NCBI GenBank assembly: GCA_016789785.1
Contig: JAEUQE010000241.1
Span: 1 to 13,031 of the forward strand
DNA length: 13,031 nucleotides
Direction: 5' to 3'
Origin: Bryobacterales bacterium
GTDB taxonomy: Bacteria; Acidobacteriota; Terriglobia; Bryobacterales; Bryobacteraceae
The notes beneath the pieces are model-generated. The model was not told the origin of the DNA. It searched no databases and saw only the letters and a list, made by a program, of their open reading frames with translations. The first letter of the stretch is position 1. Every line of letters begins with the position of its first letter. Made by a program: the position numbers and the translations under genes. Below are positions 1 through 6,574 of this stretch, one piece after another.

Positions 1-401
1 ACCATCACGCCGATCATGCGCGGCGCGTAGATGCATCCCTTTTGGTCGAGCTTGGCGGGAGTGGCGGGCACGGGCCACTCGCCCTGAGGCAGACCGGTCT
101 TGATGCGGACAAACACGTTCTTCAGCGTGCCATTGCTGTTGATCACGGCGTCTTCCGCAAGCACCGGACCGCTGTGCATCTTCGCGCACGCGGGCGTGGC
201 ATCCATGCTGAGCTTCGCCGGTGCCGGCTTCGGCCCCGCAAACGAAACCTTGCCGCTGATCGAGCCCGCATTTGCCGTGTCAACCGGTGCGCTGGCCGCG
301 GGCTTCGATTCGGCTGCTTTCTTCGCTTCCGGCGTGCCGCCTCCGCATCCGGTGAGAATCGCGGCCGCCATTGCGGCAGCCCAGAACATTTTCCTGGTCA
401 T
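1..401 (-). CDS. Lipoprotein with cupredoxin-associated motif, 3' end off window
   Basis: The reading frame starts at ATG 401-399 and is still open at the left edge (133 full codons). The N-terminus has Arg/Lys residues, an Ala-rich hydrophobic stretch and a lipobox LTGC, with Cys19 as the lipidation site, so this should be a membrane-attached lipoprotein outside the cytoplasm. An Ala/Pro/Lys-rich linker (about 22-46) leads to a beta-rich region (ISGKVSFAG, 48-56) with C72, H76 and the segment DQKGCIY (119-125). From general knowledge, acidobacterial plastocyanin-like or carboxypeptidase-regulatory-like lipoproteins carry a similar segment, often followed by His-Pro-His; here it reads Ala-Pro-Arg, so a metal ligand may be missing. 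The rest of the domain is outside the window. A GAGG lies about 10 bases upstream of the start. It is divergent from the HMA-domain gene, which fits a metal or redox role. Lipoprotein assignment is firm, family assignment moderate. Confidence 0.7.
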   Translation of the reverse strand, partial: MTRKMFWAAAMAAAILTGCGGGTPEAKKAAESKPAASAPVDTANAGSISGKVSFAGPKPAPAKLSMDATPACAKMHSGPVLAEDAVINSNGTLKNVFVRIKTGLPQGEWPVPATPAKLDQKGCIYAPRMIGVM

Positions 402-422
402 TTGTTTGATGCCTCAGAGGGA

Positions 423-428
423 TATAAT
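423..428 (+). promoter_or_regulatory. Possible -10 box of the HMA/MFS operon
   Basis: A perfect TATAAT lies in the 64-base gap between the divergent lipoprotein and HMA genes. A weak -35 candidate, TTGTTT at 402-407, gives a short 15-base spacer. Transcription would begin near 435, about 30 bases before the first possible start of the HMA gene. Only the -10 match is convincing. Confidence 0.4.
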
Positions 429-465
429 CGGGGAAGACTCATAGGTTATCAAACCCGCGCTTTCC

Positions 466-978
466 ATGTCTGGCCATATGCACGCTTCACGCATGTTTCC
501 GCTTCTTTTGATTCTCGCCGGTGTGGCGAGGGCGGAGTTTCTGCGGATCGAAATGGGCTTTGGAGGCATGGAATGCGCCTCCTGCTCGCAGTTCATTGAG
601 AACAGGTTCTCCCGCAATCCCGGCGTGGAGTCCGTTTCCATCGACAAACAGAAAAGCGCCGTGATCCTCAAACTGAAGCCGGGCAACAAAGTGCGGCTCA
701 CCCAGGTCCGCGACTTCGTACAGCAAAGCGGCTTCACGCCGAAGGACGCGCTGGTTGTGGTGCGTGGAGTTCCGGAAGTGGAGCAAGGCAACACGAGTTT
801 GAAGATCGACGGGATCGGGACGGTGCGGCTTGAGGATCCACGGGCGTTGCTTCGCGCCTGGATATCGAAGAACGTTGAGATCACAGGAAAGTCGCGAATG
901 ATCACGCATGAAGGCCAGAAGGCCGAGGTGATCGAAGTGGAGAAGGCGGAACTCGTAATGGACGCCGCCAAGCCATAG
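466..978 (+). CDS. Secreted heavy-metal-associated (HMA) domain protein
   Basis: This 170-residue protein has a hydrophobic signal segment (about residues 11-23, ending ARA) and then an HMA ferredoxin-like domain (about 26-92). The metal-binding motif is GMECASC with C37 and C40, followed by the helix SQFIENRF and the strand GVESVSID typical of the fold. The family binds Cu(I), Zn or Hg through the two cysteines. A C-terminal part of about 75 residues (98-170) is not recognised. The start is uncertain: ATG 466, 478 and 493 are in frame and none has a clear ribosome binding site. Starting at 478 or 466 keeps an Arg before the hydrophobic core. It is the first gene of a two-gene unit, with the MFS gene beginning 2 bases after its stop. 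A lone exported HMA domain could be a metal scavenger or chaperone for the envelope; this is inferred. Confidence 0.75.
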   Translation: MSGHMHASRMFPLLLILAGVARAEFLRIEMGFGGMECASCSQFIENRFSRNPGVESVSIDKQKSAVILKLKPGNKVRLTQVRDFVQQSGFTPKDALVVVRGVPEVEQGNTSLKIDGIGTVRLEDPRALLRAWISKNVEITGKSRMITHEGQKAEVIEVEKAELVMDAAKP

Positions 979-980
979 CC

Positions 981-2147
981 ATGCGTAGCGCCGCGATCGG
1001 CTTCATTGTTTGTCTCGGCGTAGTCAGTCTTTTCTCCGATATCACTTACGAAGGCGCGCGCTCGCTGGCAGGGCCGTATCTTGCGAGCCTCGGTGCAAGT
1101 GGCGCCGCGGTCGGATTCATTGCCGGAGCGGGTGAACTCACCGGCTACGGGCTACGATACATCTCGGGCCGCATCACCGATCACCTTCGCCGCTATTGGA
1201 CCATTCTGTTTCTGGGCTACGGGATGAACCTCGCAGCAGTGCCTCTGCTTGCCTTCGCCGATACATGGCAACTGGCGGCCGCGCTGTTGATCATGGAGCG
1301 CTTCGGTAAGTCGATCCGTGCGCCCGCTCGCGATGCACTGCTCTCGCATGCCTCGGAACATACAGGCCGCGGATGGGGGTTCGGTCTCCACGAAGCAATG
1401 GATCAGATCGGCGCGTTGACCGGGCCGCTGGTTGTTGCTGGTGTGCTTGCCAGGCGGGGCAGCTATCCCGAGGCGTTTGCGCTTCTGGCGATTCCAGCGG
1501 TGTGTGCGATGCTTGCCCTCACCGTGGGCCGCACGCTTTTTCCAACGCCGGCGGACTTCGCTCCCAAGCGCCGCGACGTGTCCACTTCTGGTATGCCTCG
1601 CACCTTCTGGATTTACGCTGGTGGCGCTGCGCTCATGGCCTTCGGCTTCGTCGACTTCTCGCTGATGGCGTTTCATGCCAAGCGCACTGCGTTGCTCCCC
1701 GATGCGTGGATTCCCGTGCTCTATGCTGTCGCGATGGGCTCGGACGCGATCGCGGCGTTGGTGCTCGGCCGTTGGTACGATCGTGCGGGTGCGCCTGCAC
1801 TCATCACCGGCGCGTGCCTCAGTCTGTTCGCCGCTCCGCTTGTCTTCTTGAACGGAGGAAGTGTTGCCATGGCGGCCGCGGGTATCGTCATGTGGGGCGC
1901 CGGTATGGGCGCGCAGGAGAGCGTGTTGCGAGCAGCCGTCGCGGGCTTCGTCCCGCCGGAACGCCGCGCCTCCGCTTACGGCGCGTTTCACGCTCTCTAC
2001 GGCGTCGCATGGTTTCTCGGCAGCGCCCTCTTGGGCTTGCTCTACGGTGCATCGCTGTGGGCGCTGTCGGTCTGCTGCGTGGTGGCGCAACTTGGTGGTG
2101 TCGCGATCTTCGCCTCCGTGACGCGGCGTCCCGCTCAGACGAGATAG
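981..2147 (+). CDS. MFS transporter, substrate unknown
   Basis: This 388-residue protein is made almost entirely of hydrophobic helices, about 11-12 membrane spans, the usual length for the major facilitator superfamily. Between the second and third helices the segment GRITDHLRR (63-71) matches MFS motif A (G-x-x-x-D-x-x-x-R). The central loop (about 178-205) is polar and basic, as expected between the two six-helix halves. It should act as an inner-membrane proton-coupled permease or exporter. The start follows the HMA stop by two bases and has no ribosome site of its own, so translation is probably coupled. The link to the HMA gene makes metal or metal-complex transport possible, but MFS substrates cannot be inferred from this sequence. 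Its 3' end overlaps the convergent minus-strand gene by 13 bases (2135-2147). Confidence 0.85.
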   Translation: MRSAAIGFIVCLGVVSLFSDITYEGARSLAGPYLASLGASGAAVGFIAGAGELTGYGLRYISGRITDHLRRYWTILFLGYGMNLAAVPLLAFADTWQLAAALLIMERFGKSIRAPARDALLSHASEHTGRGWGFGLHEAMDQIGALTGPLVVAGVLARRGSYPEAFALLAIPAVCAMLALTVGRTLFPTPADFAPKRRDVSTSGMPRTFWIYAGGAALMAFGFVDFSLMAFHAKRTALLPDAWIPVLYAVAMGSDAIAALVLGRWYDRAGAPALITGACLSLFAAPLVFLNGGSVAMAAAGIVMWGAGMGAQESVLRAAVAGFVPPERRASAYGAFHALYGVAWFLGSALLGLLYGASLWALSVCCVVAQLGGVAIFASVTRRPAQTR

Positions 2148-3490
2148 CTCTGGCCCTTCGGCAGGTCGAAGCATGCGATGACGTCCTGCTGCTGTCGTGT
2201 CCATGTCCCGCCTTTCAACTTCAACGGACCGGCGACTTCGCTGAGCTTCACTTGTTGATTGCCAACATGAAGCACTGGCGGAACGTTCGCCGGGCCGCGC
2301 CGCACGATGCGCAGTGTGAATTCAGGGCAGGCAAACGGCGCACGAAACTTGATGCGCGAAGCCTCCACCGACATCGCAGTGAGTTCTTTTGCAGCCCAAT
2401 AGCGAGCCAGTTCGCTCAGCTTCATCCAGATGAGATTGTCGTGCACGGCATGCATGCGCCGCACCGTCTCCTGCAGGATCTGGAAGCCCGACTCCGTGCC
2501 ATTGAAGTAGATGCCGGGCCAATGGCAGTACATGATGGCGGGCTCACCGCGCCGGATCACTTCCAACATGCGTCCACCCTTGAGATCGGGCGTCACCAGT
2601 TTGTCCACCTCGCCCGGCACCACGGCATCCCAGCCGCCGAACCAGTCGTTGGTGCAGCCGATGATGGAGACCACGCATCGCGGATCGGACCCGTCAAGAC
2701 CGGAAGCGTATTCCACGCGCGGCGCCACGCTGCGATCGTCCAGAAACGCATGACGGAAGTAGTGCGGGATCTCGGTGCCGTGGACATCGCGGCAGGATTC
2801 AAGCGTGGCCTGCGCCAGTTGCGGAAGCGCGCGGCCACCGAAGCCACCGGGCGTAGTGAGACCTTCGCAGTGCAGCCCGGCATTCTTCAAGATGCGCAGC
2901 GCATACGACAAGTAGTCCGTGAGTTCATCCACCGACTTGCCTGCACTCCATCCGAAGTTCTCCATGTAGCGTTCGCTGCGCTCCTCATAGGGGCGCCCCG
3001 TCTTCGTGTCGATCACCCATGTGTGCGTGATCATCTCCGGATGAATGTCCCAGTTCGGTGTAATCACCTTGCGGACAAGATCGAGACTATCGGTCAGTTG
3101 CCGCTTCGTCCATCCGGGCACTTCGCGATCCATCCAACCCACACAAGCCGGATTCGGAACAATGCTGTACTTGCCTTTCACGCCGTGCTCCAGGCACCAC
3201 TCGCCGAAGCGCCGCACGAAGGAATCGGGAATCTCGCGCGGCATTGACCGCCAATCCTGCGTGTAGCGCGAAGGGAACACCTCCTGAAACTGTGGAATGC
3301 AGAAGTGCGCGAGATTCACCAGGCACGTGGAATCGTCAATCATCATGCCCACGGGCACGCGTGTGCGCGGATTCTCTACCTTGACGCCTTCCACTCGTGC
3401 GGGCCGCTGCCCGGCTACTTGCGCGAATGAAGGCAGCGTTGTGGCGGCTCCGGCGAGTGCCGCGAATTGGCGGCGTGTGAGTGTGGACAT
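2135..3490 (-). CDS. Tat-exported polysaccharide-deacetylase-like (CE4/NodB fold) protein
   Basis: Length is 451 residues from ATG 3490-3488. This start is chosen because AAGGAG lies 7 bases upstream; the adjacent ATG at 3493 has only 4, and the longer frame to 3595 would run into the upstream gene. The N-terminus TRRQFAALAG is a twin-arginine signal. Traces of CE4 deacetylase motifs appear in order: MIDDS (50-54) for motif 1 TFDDG, EMITHTW (152-158) for motif 2, TTPGGFG (212-218) near motif 3, and IMYCHWPG (319-326) for the last His motif. The second metal His of motif 2 (HTxxH) is not kept. A short beta-rich C-terminal domain (about 375-451) follows. The known family removes acetyl groups from polysaccharides; with diverged ligands the real substrate or activity is open. 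It is the last gene of the three-gene operon, 19 bases after the hydrolase stop. The fold assignment is my motif reading, not a search. Confidence 0.55.
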   Translation of the reverse strand: MSTLTRRQFAALAGAATTLPSFAQVAGQRPARVEGVKVENPRTRVPVGMMIDDSTCLVNLAHFCIPQFQEVFPSRYTQDWRSMPREIPDSFVRRFGEWCLEHGVKGKYSIVPNPACVGWMDREVPGWTKRQLTDSLDLVRKVITPNWDIHPEMITHTWVIDTKTGRPYEERSERYMENFGWSAGKSVDELTDYLSYALRILKNAGLHCEGLTTPGGFGGRALPQLAQATLESCRDVHGTEIPHYFRHAFLDDRSVAPRVEYASGLDGSDPRCVVSIIGCTNDWFGGWDAVVPGEVDKLVTPDLKGGRMLEVIRRGEPAIMYCHWPGIYFNGTESGFQILQETVRRMHAVHDNLIWMKLSELARYWAAKELTAMSVEASRIKFRAPFACPEFTLRIVRRGPANVPPVLHVGNQQVKLSEVAGPLKLKGGTWTRQQQDVIACFDLPKGQSYLV

Positions 3491-3497
3491 CATCGTT

Positions 3498-3503
3498 CTC
3501 CTT
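3498..3503 (-). promoter_or_regulatory. Ribosome binding site AAGGAG deciding the start at 3490
   Basis: On the minus strand AAGGAG is followed by AACG and then two consecutive ATG codons. The spacing is 4 bases to the first and 7 to the second, which favours the second (3490-3488) as the start of the Tat-exported gene. Confidence 0.6.
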
Positions 3504-3509
3504 GACGAG

Positions 3510-5489
3510 TTAGGGAAGGCAGTCGGAAAGCAGTTTGCATCGCCGCGCGAGCGCCAGTTCCGCCGGCGCCTCGCCTGACACGCGCAGGTCCGCAATCAGC
3601 GATGCGACTTCCGCCACATCCGTGTATCGCAGCACGTTCAAATAGTGTGGACCCTGGCGGTGCGAAGCGGTAGGCGACTGCAGAATCACGCGCTGCACCT
3701 TGCCATCGAGCAGCGCCGCATACATCGCATTTACGGCCATTTCGCCCTTGCCTGTGACCGCGATGCGTGTGCCGTCCACTTCGGGCAGCGTGCGCAACAA
3801 CTCGACTGCGCGAAGCAATTCGTAGACCTGAATCGACTCGATGGTGGTGCCCGCCACCATCGCCTGCCGCCGCATGTGATGCGCCGGATCGTTATCGGTG
3901 AAGCTGCGCAAGTTGCGTTCGAGCGCGCGGCTCCCCGTGTCCATTGTCTCGACGATGAGCACCGCGCGATCACCCCACTGATTGCGTTCCCATGGCTGCT
4001 CGTTGCCCCACACCGGAATGCCCCGGCGATGATCGGCGATGAGGAGCGCCGGGAGTTTGCCGGTCTTCGTTTCCGAGGGTAGGGAATAGGTGGCCTTCAC
4101 TCGAAGTCCATCCATCGAAGCGAAACTCACTCTCTGCAAAATGCGGCCCTGCGCCGTCGACTTTGCGCTCCATTGCGCATCGAGCGGCTGCTCTTGCTTC
4201 GGGAAGTAGCGAAACACTTCCTGGCGCAGATCCGCACTCAACGCCTTGGCGCGGACACTTCGCGCGTTTGCCGACATCAGCGCCGGAGCACCGAGGCGCG
4301 CCGGAACGAGATCCTCATCAATCCTCGTCAATACCTCGTTCGACGGAAGGCCGGATCGATGGCACACAAGCGCATCGGGCGGAGGTTCCTCGATCGGACC
4401 TTCCTGCCGCAAAGGCGCCGTCTTCCCGAGAAACTGTCGCAGGAAGAACGAATACACAGGAAGACGAATCGCCTCCGTATCCTGATGGCCACCAGGCGCC
4501 ACGGCCGTTGTAAGCGCGGCATCGGCATCGTAGAGGCGATAGATGTTGCGCATCTTCGCCACCATTTCTTCGAATGCGTCCATCGGAAAGCCGGGGTCCG
4601 CATCCGCGTTGCACTCCAGATGCGCGCGCGGGGCGATCATCGCACCGATTTCCGAATAGAGCAGACCATAGCTGTTCACGGGATACTGGCAGTCGCAATG
4701 AGCGAAGCTGAGACGCTGCTTCACCCAACCGTTGGTCGACAGCGTGCCCGACACAGGCGCCGAGGCGGCGATGCGTTCATCCAACGCAGCCAGGAAGAAC
4801 GTCGTCATTCCGCCGCCGGACCGTCCCGTTGCGCCGATGCGCGTACGATCGAGATCCGCGCGTGATGCCAGATAGTCCACTGCACGCCGCGCATTCCATA
4901 ACTCCACGGCCAGTGGCGAAAAGCCACGGCTGTACCAGTGAAACCACGCATGCGCATAAACACCGTGATGCGTGAACTCGACTTCGCCCATCTCAATGTT
5001 GTCCATCACCAGCGCCGCGATGCCGTTGCTTGCGAACCATGCGCCATGCTTCTTGTAATAGCTCTTGCTGGCGTGTCCGCACTGATAGAGCACCACTGGA
5101 AAAGGCTTCGATCCCTCGCGAGGCAGATACAGATTGGCCGTGAGGGGAAGGTTCGGCGCTGTTTCGATAACCAGATTCTCGATGATGTATTGATCGCGAG
5201 TCTCGCGATGCGTGATCCTGACGGCCGGCGGTTGGTCCGGCCAGCGCCGATCGTGCCATAGCATCTTCGCCAGTTGCGCACGCATCTCCGCCTTGCGTTT
5301 CTCCCATTCCGCAACGCTCGTGATACCCTCGAACATCTTCGCGTTGCGCTCGTGGATCACTCGCTCGAAGTGCGTCTGCAATGCCTCGAATTCGGCGTTG
5401 CCTGGCGTATTCCGGTTGGCCGTTTGGGGAAACGCAATGGACCCGGCGACCGCGGCAAGCAGCAGGGAAAGAGGGCTCGTGCGTGACAT
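3510..5489 (-). CDS. Secreted tandem alpha/beta hydrolase (acetyl-xylan-esterase / dienelactone-hydrolase-like)
   Basis: This 659-residue protein starts with a Sec-type signal (about 1-22). The first alpha/beta hydrolase domain (about 85-355) has strand FPVVLYQCGH (130-139), the nucleophile elbow GRSGG (222-226, Ser224), a probable acid Asp298 in NADADPGFP, and catalytic His335 in APGGH. This is a complete Ser-Asp-His triad in the order of the AXE1/dienelactone hydrolase families, which cleave esters of plant cell-wall sugars or related compounds. A linker (about 356-445) leads to a second domain of the same fold (about 450-640). There the elbow reads GKGEM (580-584), with Gly582 where the nucleophile Ser should be, so it is probably non-catalytic. 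GAGGAG overlaps the stop of the upstream DapA-like gene, and the start follows that stop by 9 bases. It is the middle gene of the operon. The esterase class is well supported, the substrate is not. Confidence 0.75.
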   Translation of the reverse strand: MSRTSPLSLLLAAVAGSIAFPQTANRNTPGNAEFEALQTHFERVIHERNAKMFEGITSVAEWEKRKAEMRAQLAKMLWHDRRWPDQPPAVRITHRETRDQYIIENLVIETAPNLPLTANLYLPREGSKPFPVVLYQCGHASKSYYKKHGAWFASNGIAALVMDNIEMGEVEFTHHGVYAHAWFHWYSRGFSPLAVELWNARRAVDYLASRADLDRTRIGATGRSGGGMTTFFLAALDERIAASAPVSGTLSTNGWVKQRLSFAHCDCQYPVNSYGLLYSEIGAMIAPRAHLECNADADPGFPMDAFEEMVAKMRNIYRLYDADAALTTAVAPGGHQDTEAIRLPVYSFFLRQFLGKTAPLRQEGPIEEPPPDALVCHRSGLPSNEVLTRIDEDLVPARLGAPALMSANARSVRAKALSADLRQEVFRYFPKQEQPLDAQWSAKSTAQGRILQRVSFASMDGLRVKATYSLPSETKTGKLPALLIADHRRGIPVWGNEQPWERNQWGDRAVLIVETMDTGSRALERNLRSFTDNDPAHHMRRQAMVAGTTIESIQVYELLRAVELLRTLPEVDGTRIAVTGKGEMAVNAMYAALLDGKVQRVILQSPTASHRQGPHYLNVLRYTDVAEVASLIADLRVSGEAPAELALARRCKLLSDCLP

Positions 5490-5494
5490 GTAGT

Positions 5495-5500
5495 CTCCTC
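5495..5500 (-). promoter_or_regulatory. Ribosome binding site GAGGAG overlapping the upstream stop
   Basis: GAGGAG lies 5 bases before the hydrolase ATG (5489-5487) and shares bases with the TGA stop (5501-5499) of the DapA-like gene. This arrangement favours translational coupling in the operon. Confidence 0.6.
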
Positions 5501-6494
5501 AGGCCCGGAAATAGGGCTTTGCATAGTCCACCATCTGCGCCAGAATCTCCATGGCTTTGGTGTCGAGTTGAGCCCGTTCTTCCAATCCACCGGCGGCCAG
5601 CATCTGTGCGGCAGCCTTGCCGGGCCGGCGGACGGCATGGTTCTTGAAAACGCCTCGCCGTTCCAGCACGAACTTCAAAGAGGCGATGCCATACACCTGC
5701 ACCTCAGTGATGAACAGTAACGCCTTCCCAAACAGATCCATCGCTTCCTTGCGCTTGCCCGTGTGCCAGAGATCCCATACCCACGCGTAGATGTCCGCGA
5801 ATGATGCCGCCGGCATGGTACCTGATGTTCCGCGATACATCTCATCAATCAACGTACGGCCGTGCGCGCCTGTGAAGACTTTGATGTCATCCTTCGATTC
5901 ATCCCGCAAACGGCCCACCCGCATCAGTGGTTCGCCGGCTTCGTCCTTGATCAGTTTGAGCGTGGGAACCGTCTTCCACAGCTTGAGAATGAAATCGACA
6001 CTCATGTTGCCGATCGCCTGCACGAACAACGGCAGCGGCGTCGCCTGACCGATGCGCTGATAGTAGGCAAGCACTGTATCGTGCGACGGCTGGCCCGGCG
6101 GTGGCAGCGCGACCACCGCATCCGCGCCGATGGAAGCGGCATGCTCCGCGTAGCGAACCGCCGCCGCGGAGTCCGGTCCCTGCACGCCAATCACGATGGC
6201 GGGTTTCCATTGCTTGCCGGCCTTCACAAGTGCCTCCGCTCCCGACCGCCGTTCCTCCTCCGTCAGTGTCGACCATTCGCTCGCCAGTTGCGGCCACACA
6301 CATCCATGCACGCCTCCGCGATGGAGAAACTCGAGCTGGCGGACCAGGGTGCCGATGTCGAGACCGCCATCGTCGAGAAACGGTGTTTGCGCAATCGGAA
6401 AAATGCCGCGCAGGGGCCTTCCGGATGGCGCCGCGCCGGCATGGAGTGCGAAGGCGCTGATGGTTTCGAGCATGTGCCGCCGTGTAAGTTGCAT
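5499..6494 (-). CDS. Exported DapA/NanA-family (class I aldolase fold) lyase-like protein
   Basis: Length is 331 residues from ATG 6494-6492, chosen because GGAG sits 5 bases upstream and the longer frame only adds non-conserved residues. The N-terminus LTRRHMLETISAFALHAG resembles a twin-arginine signal, then the barrel begins at LRGIFPIAQTPF (28-39). The family (dihydrodipicolinate synthase, N-acetylneuraminate lyase, keto-deoxy sugar acid enzymes) forms a Schiff base with a barrel Lys; here it is Lys183 in LIKDEAG. Two other hallmarks are gone: the GTTGE segment is QLASE (69-73), so both relay Thr are missing, and the YN-x-P motif is QAIG (159-162), with Gln159 for the Tyr. It is therefore not dihydrodipicolinate synthase, and its reaction is unknown. 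An exported location is unusual for this family. First gene of the operon, divergent from the SDR. Confidence 0.75.
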   Translation of the reverse strand: MQLTRRHMLETISAFALHAGAAPSGRPLRGIFPIAQTPFLDDGGLDIGTLVRQLEFLHRGGVHGCVWPQLASEWSTLTEEERRSGAEALVKAGKQWKPAIVIGVQGPDSAAAVRYAEHAASIGADAVVALPPPGQPSHDTVLAYYQRIGQATPLPLFVQAIGNMSVDFILKLWKTVPTLKLIKDEAGEPLMRVGRLRDESKDDIKVFTGAHGRTLIDEMYRGTSGTMPAASFADIYAWVWDLWHTGKRKEAMDLFGKALLFITEVQVYGIASLKFVLERRGVFKNHAVRRPGKAAAQMLAAGGLEERAQLDTKAMEILAQMVDYAKPYFRA

Positions 6495-6499
6495 GGAAT

Positions 6500-6503
6500 C
6501 TCC
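6500..6503 (-). promoter_or_regulatory. Ribosome binding site GGAG deciding the start at 6494
   Basis: GGAG is followed by 5 bases and then ATG (6494-6492). It supports the shorter start, which puts TRRHMLE near the N-terminus as a signal peptide. Confidence 0.55.
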
Positions 6504-6512
6504 GCTCCAAAA

Positions 6513-6518
6513 GATATA
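6513..6518 (-). promoter_or_regulatory. Weak -10 candidate for the exported-enzyme operon
   Basis: In the 80-base gap between the divergent DapA-like and SDR genes, the minus strand carries TATATC. Transcription would start about 12 bases before the ATG of the DapA-like gene. No good -35 box is visible 16-18 bases upstream, and I see no clear promoter for the SDR in this gap. Confidence 0.25.
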
Positions 6519-6556
6519 CCGCATTGTGATGAACTGAAGCAGGCAGGTTCGCACGC

Positions 6557-6563
6557 AAGGAGG
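6557..6563 (+). promoter_or_regulatory. Ribosome binding site AAGGAGG of the SDR gene
   Basis: A near-complete anti-16S match, AAGGAGG, lies 11 bases before ATG 6575. The spacing is slightly long but the match is strong and fixes the SDR start. Confidence 0.6.
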
Positions 6564-6574
6564 AAGAACTCGAC

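Noticed and set aside
42..599. Plus-strand frame of 185 codons at the left edge
   Set aside because: It is antisense to the lipoprotein and overlaps the HMA gene in another frame. The lipobox and CxxC motifs support the other two genes instead.
1373..3247. Long plus-strand open frame of 624 codons
   Set aside because: It crosses the MFS gene out of frame and then runs antisense to the CE4-like gene. The translation is rich in Arg, Cys and His without any domain, which is typical of a shadow frame in GC-rich DNA.
3491..3595. Longer N-terminus for the Tat-exported CE4-like protein
   Set aside because: It would overlap the end of the hydrolase gene and bury the twin-arginine signal 35 residues inside. 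The ribosome site at 3498-3503 supports the start at 3490.
5499..6494. Naming the lyase-like gene dapA
   Set aside because: The catalytic Tyr and the Thr pair of dihydrodipicolinate synthase are absent and the protein has an export signal, so a lysine-biosynthesis role is unlikely.
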